Shown here: positions 33,204 through 45,980 of the stretch, piece by piece | How the letters are laid out: each line of letters begins with the position of its first letter | How positions within the stretch are numbered: the stretch's first letter is position 1 | Source of the DNA: Dendrobium chrysotoxum | Taxonomy: Eukaryota; Streptophyta; Magnoliopsida; Asparagales; Orchidaceae | Direction of reading: 5' to 3' | Assembly: GCA_019925795.1 (NCBI GenBank) | Contig: CM034307.1 | Coordinates: 61,690,864-61,754,863, forward strand | DNA length: 64,000 nucleotides | Position numbers and translations under genes: made by a program | The notes under the pieces: model-generated | What the model was told of the DNA's origin: nothing | Database searches by the model: none | What the model saw: only the letters and a program-made list of their open reading frames with translations

Positions 33204-34840
33204 TGAAAGTTTGTTAGGGTTGTTAAGCCCTTATGAATTAGTCCCAAGGCTAACCAAGAGGGAGGTGAATTGATATTTTAAAAATTTTTACACAAAATGA
33301 AAATTAATTTTATCTTTTTAAATATTTAAAACATAAATAATATAAGCGAAAGCAGATAACCAAAATTAGATTTTCAATCATAAATCAAATCACAAAAATA
33401 TGCAAAAATTAAAATGTAAAAAAATAAATGAAAAGAGCACACCAGATTTATAGTGGTTCGGTCAACTTGACCTATGTCCACTCCCCGGAGCCTCCCTTCC
33501 AGATATTGCACTAAACTATAGTGACTCTTCTTCTGCTTTCACAGCAAGGCAGAGAAGCCCTTACAAAATCTTTCCACCAACACCGATGAGGCAGAGAACC
33601 TAGACTCCTTTTGCTTCGTCCTGAAGTAGGTAGAGAATCCCAGTATCCTTTAGCTTCCTCCTGAAGCAGGCAGAGAACCTAGATCTAATGCTGATAATTG
33701 TCTCCCTAGAGCCACCACAGAACCAAGGATGATGAAGGAAGATGACGATCGAATTCTTGCTTGGAGCAACCTTTGTGAAACCCCTCACAAGATCCTCTCT
33801 CTCTCCCAAACTCTCCTTCTCCTCTAAGCTCTCTTGGAGTGAAAAACAACAAAAAATGGTTTTTACAAGTAAAAATAATTTGCTTAAATAATAGGCTTCA
33901 AAAACCCTAGTTTTCTAATTTTATGCAACTGATCATCCAGGACGATCGCCTGATTATCCTGTACGATTAGTACAAAACTGACTAAATCATCTAGAATATA
34001 ATTCAGGTCATCTAGGAGATAAATCAGGACGATATGTAGAAATATAATTGATCGTCCAGGACAATATTGCGATCGTCCTGTATGATTAGTTCAAAATAAG
34101 ACATTATCATCTAGCAGATAGTTCGGGATGTCCAGTAGATGAGTTGAGACGACTTGAAATATAACTGATCATCCAGGATGATGTTGATATCATCCTGTAT
34201 AATTAGTAGGAAAAAGAACATATCATCCAGCAGACAGTTTGGGACGTCCAGGAGAAAGTTAAGGTTTTTCTTACTGATCATCCTGGACGATCCTGCGATC
34301 GTCCTGAACGATATGATTGATCAATCTAACCTTAATTACTCTCCTTAATCACCTGACTAATTTAGGTATGATTGGTATGAATCATCCAGGATGATGTGGG
34401 ATAGTCCTATATGATTAGACACATAAATTTAATTTCAAAAATATGCCTAAATAAGTTTGGCGGCTGAGTATTTTTTATTTAAGAATATCATCGAGGTTGA
34501 TATTTAGATCATCCTATACGATATGATCAAAAATAAAAGAAAACTCTAACTCACTAAATTTCTCTTCATGAGTGTGTGTGTACAAGGTTACTTAGCATTA
34601 TGATCAACTTTATTACATTTGACTCAAGAAAAGATAAAAAATCATTGGAATTTGAAATTACAAACTGACTCAGTCTTAATCTATCCAATCTTGAGCTGGC
34701 TTGAATTGCACTTGATTTTGTGGACCTGAAAAGTTAGTAGGCAGGGCAACTACACACAGATGTGTAGTAGTAACATTAATAGAGAAACAAAAATATTTTT
34801 TATTATCAAAATTATGATCTTTGAATCCAGATTTGCAACA
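33204..34840 (-). repeat. Copia 5' LTR (right on the plus strand)
   Basis: 1,637 bp, paired with 8367-10053 and visibly more diverged from it than the gag-only LTRs are from each other. It carries the same GATCATCC-GGATGATC motifs between 33930 and 34530. Confidence 0.9.
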
Positions 34841-35624
34841 GAATTTGCCTCATTGAGATGTTCAATTTGACTATAAGTTTGCTAAAATTGGACTTGGATG
34901 GTCCCATATTTAATTTTGAAACTTTCCAACTTTAATATGCCTCGAGATTCATGCTCAATGAAAATGATTTTTTAAGGGCGCATCACTGCTGAAAAAAACT
35001 TATGAGTCACTTACAAATTCTCCCTATGAGTTTTCATATTCAAAATCAATATACAAACATTCTATTAAATATGTTTTTAATATAAGTAAAAGGAGATAAT
35101 GATACATTGCATGTTTCTCATATAATTGCCTAAATAACTCTTTACAATCTTTTAGAAAATACTTATTTAATTGTCGTTGTAGTAAGTGGTAATATTAGAA
35201 CAAGCATTATAAGTAAGAATAGTAAGTAATAAATATTACTATTAGTAGTTTACTCTCATTTTTGTGCAAGCTCTTTAATTTCTTTTAACTTCCAAAATGC
35301 ATCACTGGATTTTATGTCAATGATAAATTCTTGAGTTAGTTGTCTAACATAATGAGATATATATATTAATAATCTAAAAGGTAAAATTTGGCCATATATA
35401 TCAATCATTGCTCATTTTAAATTGAAAAAACTATCTATTTTATGATTATTGAAAAAAATATATAAATATATAAAATAAAACAAAATAATTATAGAGATAT
35501 ATTTTATTAATCCCATATATATTTTTAATATGTACTTAAGAGTTTGTTAATTAATCTATTGATTATTGTATAGATTCATGAGCTATGTCTTTTTTTTATC
35601 TCGCATACCCATCTTTCATGGCAA
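34841..35624. other. AT-rich spacer between two retroelements
   Basis: No gene or element signature is visible. The first five bases, GAATT, are the right target duplication of the copia element. Confidence 0.6.
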
Positions 35625-35629
35625 ATATG

Positions 35630-37737
35630 TGTAATAACATGTATTTTGACCCAAGAAAATAATTTTTTTAGAGTAATTATAACTCCAATTGTAAATGGTC
35701 TTCGTCATAGCGCCAGTGAAATTCTATAAGAAATTGGCACCTGTCGGTACAAGTGAGGATTTGGGGACCGTCAGGTGTCTGTTTTGCAAACCGATTTCAT
35801 CGATATTTTTTAAATAAAATGATTTATTTTATAAATATTTTTTATAATTTTTTAAGTCCTAAAATAATTTATTTGAATTTATACTTAAAAATTGATTATG
35901 TTAATAATATAATAATAAATTATTATTTTAATAAAAATATCCTAAGTCACTAATAAAAAAACTTTTAAAAATCTCTTTTCTCCTCTTTATTTCGGCAACA
36001 GAGACGTTTAAGGGAGATTAGAAAGAAAATAAGAGGAGAGAGTAAAAAAACTTGGGAATAGGAGGCCGCAGAGCAATTTTGTTAGTCGAGTCTGTTGAGA
36101 GATTTAATTATCTCGCTATAAGGAATTATTACTCTATTTCTGATTTCAAAGATTTTATATTTTTTGATATTTTTTCTGATCAAATTTATATTTTTGTTAT
36201 CGAAAAATATGAATAATTTTGTATTAGTAAAACTTTCACCACGTAACTTTTTGTTTGTTATTGAGATCGAGATTATAAATATTTTGAGTATTCATTTAAG
36301 ATTTTTAACCGGGTGATTTTAAAAATATAATAATTTTTACCTACTCAAAAATTTATTTTATCGTCTAAAAATAGTGATTTAGTTTAACTAAAGCTTCAGA
36401 ATATTATTTTATGCAATATTTGATAATTTGGTCAAATTTTGAAAATATAAAATTTTGCTTAGTATGATTTTTGTTATCTACCATTAGTAAATTTTGGTAT
36501 TTTCAGAATTATGCTCAATTATGCTTTATTTACTGCAATATATTATAAATGAATGTGGATATGTGCTTGAGTAATAGCTGGTAGCTATTACTCTTATAAT
36601 ATTATTATAATAATGCGTGTCATGTAAAAGATAAGTAAAAACTGGTTGACCTGTTGTTGGAGACTAATTGACATGTACATGATGGTAGGCCGATGGAATT
36701 TTCTTTAAATAAAGTGGTTTGGTGTTATCCTCTACTAATTCACATGATACACTGGTTGGGAGTTATAAGGAGATTATTACTGTGCCGATGGACAAAGAGT
36801 GATGACTTTATTTACTGAGCCAACAGTTTACTAATACTGAAAAACACCATGATAGCTAGGACTTCTTACTTATTTTGTGTAACTACTGAAATACATATTT
36901 TTGAGATATTATTCTTACTATTGTACGAATTTATTAGTACAGCACAAATTTATTGTTACTACATTATTCTATTACTTCTATAAGGTTATTGTTATTATCG
37001 ATCTAGATATCGATATTATTTGATAATATTGATTCAATATACTTATACTAAGCATGTGATATACTGAGCACGTGATATAGGAGGCCTAGATAGCATGTGT
37101 ACATTCTTATATGATTTTACATCATTGATTTAATTTTGACATTCTTTATTGATATTTTGATTTAATATTTTACCAATTACGGAGACATGATTGATTTATA
37201 GATTTGATACTTGTATTGAATTACTACTTTATTAGCTGATGTACCATAGTATTTTATTATTTACAAATTCTACTATTATTGCATTTGAGTTTTACTATTC
37301 TTGCACTTATTCAATGATCAAGTGACTGCTACTACAATGATTTGATCTTTAATATGCATATTGCTCTTTTATTATGTTTTGAATTCATTTATAAGTTTTG
37401 GTGATTTATTGGGCTTTTAACTCATTATATGTGATTAAATAATTTTAGGTTAGGGTAGGGGAGCAGGAGTGTGGGGCTGGTCAGGATTCTTCAAGTTCTA
37501 TTTCTTTTTGTTTAGCTATTCATTTGTACTTATGATAGAATAGTTATGATATGATTATGTAGATCATAAGTAGTGTATATAATTTTTGGGAATGAATATA
37601 GATATGTACATTAATGTATTGAATTATAGAATCTATTTTTATTTTTATTACTGATAGATGATATTAGATAGCTCTTATTTTTGTTTATTAAAAAATTAAA
37701 AGAATAATTCTTCCAATTTAGATTCTAGGACATCACA
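35630..37737 (+). repeat. LTR1 of the interior-less element
   Basis: 2,108 bp. It keeps the uninterrupted site CTGATAGA (37651-37658) that in LTR2 was duplicated by the hAT-like insertion. Confidence 0.9.
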
Positions 37738-38027
37738 ATTGATATCAGAGCATAGTTGTTGGAAGAATTGATTGTTGCCAGAGCTATAGAAATTGATTAT
37801 GTGTCGGGTAAAATGGGTAGCTTAAGGTGCATTATTTTGCATGTATAATTGATTGTATAATTGAATGACATGTGATAGAATGAACTGCATGATTGTATGA
37901 TTTTTAATGAGTTTTAATTTTAATTTGATTTGATTTAAGTTTTAATTGTACGGGTTTGGTTTATATCGATTTTGTGCCCGAATCCTTAAAAAAATGTCAG
38001 GGACGATTTTTTTTAAGGTGGGTAGAT

Positions 38028-40944
38028 TATAATAACCCGTATTTTGACCCAGGTAATTTTTTTTTGAAGTCATTATAACTCCAAATTATAAATTGTCTTC
38101 TTTATAGTGTTGTTATAGTAGTATATTACTTGCACGAATTTTTTCGTAATTTTTAGGCGCCGGTGAAATTCTTTAAGAAATTGCACCTATTGGTATAAAT
38201 AGGGATTTATGAACCGTTAGGTGTCCGTTTTGCAAATTAATTTTATAAATATTTTCTAAATAAAATGATGTATTTTATGGATATTTTTATATAATTTTTA
38301 AGTCCTAAAATAATTTATTTGAATTTATACTAAAAGAAATTGATTAAATTAATAATATAATATTAAATCATTATTTTAATAAAAAATATCCTAAGTCACT
38401 AATAAAAAAACTTTTAAAAATCCCTTTTCTCCTCTTTATTTTGGCAATAGAGACGTTTAAGGGAGATTAGAGAGAAAATAAGAGGAGAGAGAAAATGAAA
38501 CTTGAGAATAGGAGACCGCTGAGCGATTTTTGTCAGTCAAGCCTGTTGTGAGATTTACTCGTCTCGCTATAAAAAATCATTACAATATTTCTGATTTCAA
38601 AGATTTTGTATTTTTGATATTTTTCTGATCAAATTTGTGTTTATTACCGAATAATATGAATAATTTTGTATTGATAAAAGTTTCACCGCGTAACTTTTTG
38701 TATGTTATAGAGATCGAGATTATGAACGTTTTGAGTATTTATTTGAGATTTTTAACTGGATGATTTTGAAAATAAAGTAATTTTTACCCACTCAGAAATT
38801 TATTTTGACGTCTAAAAATAGCAATTTAGTTCAACTAAAGTTTTAGAATATTATTTTATTCAATATTTGATAATTTGATTAAATTCTAAAAATGTGAATT
38901 TTTACTTAGTATGATTTTTTATCTACTTTAGTACATTTTGGCATTTTCTGAATTATGCTCAATTATATTTTATTTGCTACAATATATTATAAATAAATGT
39001 GGATATGTGCATGAATAATAGCTGGTCACTAGTATTGTTATAATATTGTGATAATAATGCGTATGTCGTGTAAAAGATAAGTAAAAATTGGTTAACCTAT
39101 TGGTTGGAGACTGATTGACTCATAGAATGGTGGGCGATAGGCTTTCCTTTAAATAAAGTGATTTGGTGTTATCCTCTACTAATTCATGTGATACATTGGT
39201 TGAGAGTTATAAGAAGATTATTACTATGTCGACAGGCGAAGAGTGAAGCTCTATTTACTGAGCCAACAGTTTACTAATATTGATACTAACACTGAAAAAT
39301 ACTGTGATAGCTAGGACTTCTTACTTGTTTAGTGTGACTACTGAAATGCATGTTTTTGAGACATTATTCTTATTATTATACGGATTTATTAGTACTACAC
39401 GAATTTATTATTATTACATTATTCTACTGCTTTTGCCAGATTATTATTATAACCGATCTAGATACTGATACTATTTGATAATATTGATTCAATATACTTA
39501 TACTAAGCATGTGATATACTGAGCACGTGATATAGGAGGCCTAGATAACATGTGTATTTTCTTATATGATTTTACTACATTGATTTGATTTTAACAGTCT
39601 TTACCAATATTTTAATTTGATGTTTTATTCGATTATGGAGACATGATTGATTTATAGATTTAACACTCGTACTGGATTACTTTACTAGTTGTTGTACTGT
39701 AATATTTTACTATTTACATATTCTACTACTACTGTATTTGAGTTTTAGTATTATTGCACTTATTCGATGATCATATGACTGCTACTATTATGATTTGAAC
39801 TTTAACATGCATATTGCTCTTTTACTGTGCTTTGAATACAGTTATAGGTTTTGGTGACCTGCTGGGCTTTCAGCTCATTATATGTGGTTAAATAATTTCA
39901 GGTTAGGGCAGGGGAGCAGGAGTATGAGGCTGGTGAGGATTCTTTAGATTCTGTTTCTTTTTATTTTAGCTATTCTTTTATACTCAGGACAAAATAGTTA
40001 TGATATGATCGTGTAGATCTTGAGTAGTGTATATAATTTTTGAGAATAAAATATAGATATGCACATTGATGTATTAAATTATAGAATCTATTTTTATTTT
40101 TATTACTAATAGATAGGGGTGTCAATTTTTGACACGACCCGAACCCGACCCGAAAAAATCCAGGTTTGGGTCAACCCGTTTGTGAAGCGGGTTGGGTTTG
40201 GGTTCAGATTTATGAACCATTTAAAAATGGGTCGGGTTCGGGTTGACCCAAAAACCCGCGGGTCAACCTGATTTGACCCATGAAATTTGATTTCCCGCCT
40301 CCCCCATCTATCGGCCTATCGCATCACCGTCCGGTGTCTACAGTCTGCGACTGCCGCGTCAAGCATATGCTCCGTCGTATCGCGTCGCTCTGTCGTGTCG
40401 CCGTCCTGATCAAGCGTCCACGGTCAAGCATCCGTAGCTTCGCTCCGTGGCTCCGTCGCGTCGCATCTGCTTCGTCTGCAGTCCGTCGCTCGACTCGCCC
40501 GGGCAGGCCGCTCCACAGGCATGCGTCTGCTCCATCCACCGGCCTCATGGACTTGAACCTGTATCTGGAGTCTCCGCCTCCGCCAGTCGATGGTCGACCC
40601 ACCAGGCGCCACCGCGCTAGGCCGGAAGGCCTTACACGCTCAACCAAATCGACATTCACCTGCGGCCTCGCCATTCGCCCGACGCCCACTACGGGCTCAG
40701 CCTAATCTCCATTCGCGGGTTTGCGGGTCGGGTCGGGTCTGGGTTAAAAATCTTGACCCATTTAACTAAACGGGTAGGCTTCAGGTCAACCCGTTTATAT
40801 CCGGGTCAAGTCGGGTTTGACCCGAACCCGACCCGTTGACCCGAATTAACACCCCTACTGATATATGATATTAGATAGCCCTGGTTGTTGTTTATTAAAA
40901 TATTAAAAGAATAATTTTTTGAATTTAGATTCTGGGGCATCACA
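38028..40944 (+). repeat. LTR2 of the interior-less element, interrupted
   Basis: About 2.17 kb once the hAT-like guest (40114-40857) and its duplicated 8 bp are removed. Its first dinucleotide is TA instead of TG. Confidence 0.9.
40114..40857. mobile_element. Non-autonomous hAT-like element inside LTR2
   Basis: 744 bp with terminal inverted repeats TAGGGGTGTCAAT / TAGGGGTGTTAAT. The 8-bp flanks are CTAATAGA (40106-40113) and CTGATATA (40858-40865). Each differs by one base from the empty site CTGATAGA in LTR1, which supports an 8-bp duplication. The subterminal regions are rich in GACCCGAACCCGACCCG repeats in both directions. The GC-rich centre (40290-40700) has open frames on both strands that match nothing I know; captured host DNA is possible. 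Confidence 0.85.
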
Positions 40945-40987
40945 ATATGTGCCCGAATATAGGTGCGCGAGGAAACTTTCTTAACCC

Positions 40988-41513
40988 TAGGGCTGTCAAA
41001 ATTGGGTCATGGGTCCGGTTCAGTCCAACCCAGAACTGACCCGACACTAGTTGACCCAGCCCAAACTTGACCCATTTTTGCATACAGGTCAACTTTTTCA
41101 ACCCAGACCCGACCCGCACGGGTTGCCTGGTTTACCTGACCTGACTAGATCTGCTAGAGGGCAGATCAGTCGGCGAGTTGACTGCAAATTGGGTGAGGCG
41201 AGTTGGCGGCGATGGCGGGCACTCGACGTAACAATGGGCTTGCAGGATAGGACGACGAGTCGATGGGCAGACAACGATGCTGGAAAATGATGTGATGTGG
41301 GCATACGCACTCGGCGTGATGACGGGCAGACTCGGTCAGCGTGGACACGATGGCGGGCAGACCGGTCAGCAAGTTTCTCCTTGTTAACCCGGGTTGAGTT
41401 CAGGTTCCCGGGTCAACCCAAACCCGACCCATTTGCAAAATGTGTTAATCCTAATCCAAAATTTATGGGCCGGTTTCGAATCGGGTTTTCGGGTCGTGTC
41501 AAATATGACCCTA
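40988..41513. mobile_element. Second copy of the hAT-like family
   Basis: Starts TAGGGCTGTCAAAATTGGG and ends TATGACCCTA, with the same subterminal GACCCGAC / GTCGGGT style repeats (GGGTCGTGTCAAA inverted at the right end). The 8-bp flanks do not match, so the ends are approximate. It has no transposase. Confidence 0.55.
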
Positions 41514-41639
41514 TATCATTATATGAAAAATTCATGCACTAAATATCTTGTAATTATAAATAAAAATAACTACATCATGACATCATATTTATAATCATCT
41601 AGAAAACTCATCAAATGACATCCGAACGGAGGGTTGTAG

Positions 41640-44600
41640 ATGAATTGTGTCCAGCTAAGAACTTTCACTAGCTAAGCTCTTTTATCAAAGTCCTGTTTAA
41701 ACTAAAGCTCGAGCTCGAGTGCCATTCATGTATTTATTGCAGTGTTCAAGCTCATTTCGTTTAAAACTTTGACTACTTGAGCTTTCTTTAAGCTTGACCC
41801 ATTAGCTAATCAAAAGAGCGTTATTGAGCATATTAATGAGTAATAGTAACACTATTTAACAAGTTATCAGTTAATTGAATAAGCCTTATCAAGTATATTA
41901 ATAAGCAATCTATTGAGCTTAAAAATAAAAGTTTGATTGCATGAAGCACTAAATAAACATGCATTTTAACAAGCATACAAAATTAGCTTATAGTAAGAAA
42001 CAAAAGCAATCTAATATAGAAAAGATTCACTACCAAAAAATGAGGCTACCGCAGCACTAAAAAAGTCCTTTGCCGACGGTTTTAACCCCTACAAAATATG
42101 TTGCAGCTGTTTCCAAACCGATGTGCATTGCAACGACATTTCACAGCAGTTTAAGAACCAGTGGTGTAGGTTTAACGAGTGCTATTTTTTGCAGCGATTA
42201 TAACCACCACCAAATTACATAATTGTGGCGGTTATAACCGCCGCATTTTGACGTTAATACATCTGAATTTTAGAATTGTGGCGGTTATAACCGTCACAAT
42301 TTTGTAAGGTGATGGCGATTATAACCGACACAGCTCCAGAATTATTTAAAAAAAAAAACTACTTGCATTACTCGAATGATCCGGAATTTATAACCGCCCA
42401 TTTCAAGAAAAAAACCCAGGGTAAAAGCACCTTAAACCTTGCAAAATAATATTTTCTTCTTATACACCTACCAATAAAAAAATTATGGTTGGATTAAATT
42501 CAAATATCTCCCTGACACTTCATAATAATCTTCATGTCCCAAATTCATCATGCAAACTTTTATCCATTAGTAAATTAACTCTCAATCGCAAAAGCGTCAT
42601 GCAAACTTTTATCTATTAGTTGAAGTGATATTGTATATTCCAAATTTGGAGAGATTATGAGGCATTGACAATTATACCTCTTGGATGAATTTTCATGAAA
42701 GGAACTTAATTGTATTTTCTTATATTTCCTCCTATTCAAACTATATTATTTCTACCATAATATTATTTAAACCATATTGCTTCAATGAAATAATAATTTT
42801 GATATCTTATAAATCATAGTTAAAGTTATATGCCCTAATATATCTTTCTATCTTGTTTCTTATTCTCAAACATCCCCATCAACTTCTCAAGACTTCAAAC
42901 TCATCAGCCTCTCTAACATATCACCATAAGACACAAGTCCCAATCTCCCCCTACTCATAATTCTTGATCCTTATATATTATTTAGACTAGGCAATTACTC
43001 TAATATACAAGAGAAAGAAAAATGAATAATAAAACATCATATGAGAGCTATTTCATGCTTTCACAATCAAATCAAATGGCAAAACATAATGAACACATTA
43101 CCTAATTAGATTGACATATGCTACACAATACAAGAAAAAAAAATAGACAAGTGATTCATGATTAGAGATAAAATATTACAAAACATAATGAGTTCAAAAC
43201 CAACTCAATTTAAGTTCCAAAATATAAGAAACATTTACATAAGTAAAAACATCACAAAAATCAGTTGAGCTGATCAGAAGAACAAACTTAAGTTTTCAGT
43301 AGAATGTCAGACATTAGATGAATTATCATTGCCATCCTATAAATAGTTTGAAGATAATGAGAAACTCATAATGAAATAATTTACATTCAAATTACAAAAT
43401 TAAATTAATTTTCATACCAATTCTGAGCCTCCTGGAGGTGGTTGATTCATCTAGAATTGTTGCATAAACTGTCTCATCTTATCTTGAAATGCATAATTTT
43501 TCATGTCGATATATTCCAAACGTATCCAGGGAAAAACCCTTTGAAGAGTAAATACAACTTTACATCTTTTATATAATGAAAATATCTGTTAATGTATAAA
43601 TTACATGAACATAAAATTTTTTGTGCTGAACTTTGACTTGGAGTTGCAAATTTTAAAAAAATTTATCAACACCTTTAACATAATAAGAACTTTATTTAGG
43701 TTTCGATATCCAACTCTTATCCATTGCAATTAACTTCTGAGAAAAAAAAATTGCCCAATTAATTCATCATCTTCTACATCAAAACTAATGAAATACCAAA
43801 TTACATTAATCTCAAGGCATAATTGATCATATTTAGTTTTTATAACACACATTCATGTCATACCTCAATCACTACTATCCTTACTTAATTTGTCAACATT
43901 TTAATACGACCTTATAACACACATCCTCAATCACAAATGCAATCAAAGAAAGTCCAAAAATAGACAACCTAATGTCTCTTGCTTGGCTACAACTAATTTG
44001 CTCAAAATATAATATTGCACATAACTTGCCATTATAATTAATCTCATTAGTCAAATGTGTATACAACAAAAATACAAGTAGTGAATACATTCAACAAATC
44101 ATCTTCATATTTATCACTATTATCTTCAACATCATCATCTTCATCTCACTCTTCTTGCTCTATCTATTCCTCCAACCCACTGGTACCACCATATGAAGTG
44201 CCTTACTCAACATCAATGCTATAGGGCTACCTTTAGATATGATATTTTTGTCATAATATAATCAAGATTCTAGGTTGCTATAGCAAAAAGCAAACACAAC
44301 AAAATTACTTACAACAAGAAAAGTGGCTTGGATCATGATTTATTACTATTTCGCAGGCAGTAGTGGCACGTAGATTGACAGAGATGAAAAATGTGAGCAG
44401 ATTTGTGAGCGGTGGATACACTTTAGGCCTCTGACGGCACTGGTGCAGCTCCGACGATTGAGGTGTTGAGCCTTAGAGCTCCCCGACGGGATCGATTCAA
44501 CGGCCAGGAGCTAGAGAGAAGCACGATCGCAGAAGGAAGAGGTTCGAGCAGAATGCGGAAGGAAGAGGGTTCGAGCAAAATTTGGGAATTAGGGCATTGA

Positions 44601-44978
44601 GGCCGTTTAAGACAGGTTTTAGCACCGGTTAAAACTAGTGCAATTAGCAGCAGTTATAATCAGTGCTAAAGGCTATTTTTAGCTGTAGTTTTATAACCAT
44701 CCCTAATAATTGCTGTGAAAAAACCTATTTTATGGTAGTGAATAATACTCGCACATAATTATATGTTAAATAAATTTAGAATTAAGTCTTAATTAAACGA
44801 GCATATTCAAGCCATAATCATGCTTTTTAAAATGATATTGTTCATGATTATAGACAAATTGAACGTCAAGCTATTCAAATTTGTTAATTTATAAAGCTAA
44901 TATTCATAAAAGTGTTCAAGCTCTAACTGAATTGAGCCATGAGTGGCTTATAAAAATATTGATTCATTTGCAACTCTA
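41640..44978. mobile_element. Older hAT-like 'GTTGCAAATGAA' element split by a CACTA element
   Basis: The right end, read on the minus strand, is TAGAGTTGCAAATGAATCAA, matching TAGGGTTGCAAATGAATTGA at 48631. Both copies have bodies with scattered 'gagctcgagc', 'tcaagct' and 'aacgagc' words. The left boundary is uncertain. The body is continuous across the CACTA insertion (42028-44740). Confidence 0.45.
42028..44740. mobile_element. Non-autonomous CACTA (En/Spm) element, 2.7 kb
   Basis: Ends CACTACCAAAAAATGAGG and CCTATTTTATGGTAGTG are inverted repeats beginning with CACTA. The flanking trinucleotides are ATT and AAT, close to but not an exact 3-bp duplication. Subterminal motifs of the GTGGCGGTTATAACCG type occur at least four times within the first 320 bp (42160-42340). 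Related ones (ggttataaccatccc, cagttataatcagtgc) occur near the right end (44620-44710). No transposase frame is present. Interior sequence is anonymous and AT-rich, with a GC-richer stretch at 44340-44600. Confidence 0.85.
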
Positions 44979-45069
44979 TGTCGACACATAGGTCTTCAAT
45001 AACAAACTCGTGGTAGATAAGGCATCAGCTGCCTTAGGAAAAAAAAAAAACAAACTCGTGGTAAAGTAA

Positions 45070-45295
45070 GGCTTCGTTTGGGACGGTATTCTTATTGCTT
45101 TCAAAAGTAGCTTTCTAGCATAAAATTTCAATGAAAGCAGCGAAAAAGCAATAGCCAAAAGCTATCCCAAATGAAGCCTAGGCTTTCTTACTTCTTTTTA
45201 AAGGAGCTTTCTAGTACAAAAACTTCAAGTTCTAAAAATTTTTATACTATAAAGCTACTTCAGAAATCAATAAGAAAGTTATCCCAAACGAACGC
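45070..45295. mobile_element. Tourist-like MITE, 226 bp, compound
   Basis: The outer ends GGCTTCGTTTGGGA and TCCCAAACGAACGC are inverted and flanked by TAA on both sides (45067-45069, 45296-45298). A second, internal end TCCCAAATGAAGCC followed by TAGGC lies at 45164-45182, so two copies appear fused or nested. Same family as 3661-3772. Confidence 0.75.
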
Positions 45296-45790
45296 TAAGT
45301 ATACTTATCTATTATTAGCAACCCATAAAACCAAATATTATCTCACCAACCAATTAGATTTGATTTTCAAAGTCTTCTTCTAATTTCAATGAACTACACC
45401 TAATAAAAATTAAAAATTTACATTCTTACAATTTTTTTATCAAAAAATTGCCATCAAGTAGGAGAATTTTTACCTCCCATTTGACTATTAAGGGATCATT
45501 CATTTGCCTTATTTTCAAATAAATGATGAGTGGAGTTGAATTTTTAGAGCCCCCATCTTACAAAGTTATGAAAGAAGTAACTACAATTAGACTTCTTCAG
45601 CCAATCTCGATTATTTAAGTGATTAGCATCATTGAAATTTCTCACAAATATTTAGCTGCAATTAAATTGAAGCTTACTTTAGTTTAAAAAAACATATTTG
45701 GGGGCCAAATCATTAAACATAGGTTAATTACAATAGAAAAGGAGGCTTCATTTAATAAAATATTTATCAACCCAACATCACAACTTAAGA
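45296..45790. other. Intergenic spacer
   Basis: AT-rich, no gene or element recognised. Confidence 0.5.
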
Positions 45791-45947
45791 GAGATCATTC
45801 TGTGCGGACACCAGACACAGCTTACCGTCCAAAGGTAAATCAGGTGCAGCCACGTCATTCGGTACTGAGCAATACCGAGTAGGGAGTGACGTGGCGCATT
45901 TTCATTAGGCTCCGGATAGCGTTCGACGTCCGCACATAATAATTTTG
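45791..45947. mobile_element. MITE of the TTCTGTGCGG family, copy 2
   Basis: Starts GAGATCATTCTGTGCGGACACC and ends with the inverse GTCCGCACATAATAATTTTG. The core has attCGGTACtgag / taccgag. About 155 bp, as copy 1. Confidence 0.6.
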
Positions 45948-45980
45948 CCAAAAAAAGGGCTATCGGAACACTAAAAATAC

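Larger units (their letters stand above)
8367..34840 (-). mobile_element. Decayed SIRE/Maximus-like Ty1/copia retrotransposon, split by a nested insertion
   Basis: Two related LTRs (8367-10053 and 33204-34840) begin TGAAAGTTTGTTAG and end CAACA. The flanks are GAGTT (8362-8366) and GAATT (34841-34845), a 5-bp duplication with one mutation. On the minus strand the order is primer-binding site (TGGTATCAGAGC, 33201-33190), gag, CCHC knuckle, coiled-coil region, protease, integrase, reverse transcriptase, RNase H, an extra ORF region and a polypurine tract (10067-10054). That order (integrase before RT) is Ty1/copia. The coiled-coil segment after the knuckle and the extra 3' ORF fit the SIRE/Maximus lineage, which is an inference. 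Stops and frameshifts are present in every domain. The integrase is cut at 14884/30474 by 15.6 kb of foreign sequence; without it the element would be about 10.9 kb. Confidence 0.9.
35630..40944 (+). mobile_element. LTR retroelement with two 2-kb LTRs and almost no interior
   Basis: Perfect 5-bp target duplications ATATG lie at 35625-35629 and 40945-40949. LTR1 is 35630-37737 (TGTAATAACATG...CATCACA). LTR2 is 38028-40944 (TATAATAACCCG...CATCACA) and includes a 744-bp hAT-like insertion. Only 290 bp lies between: a primer site TTGATATCAGAGC (37739-37751, one base off the initiator-Met type) and a purine stretch AAGGTGGGTAGAT (about 38015-38027). No coding remnant is seen. The TGTAATAACCCG start is usual for Del/Tekay-type gypsy LTRs, which is an inference. 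Confidence 0.88.

Noticed and set aside
40280..40705. A 141-residue Arg-rich protein and its antisense frame
   Set aside because: Both strands are open because the stretch is GC-rich. No domain; it is the interior of a hAT-like element.
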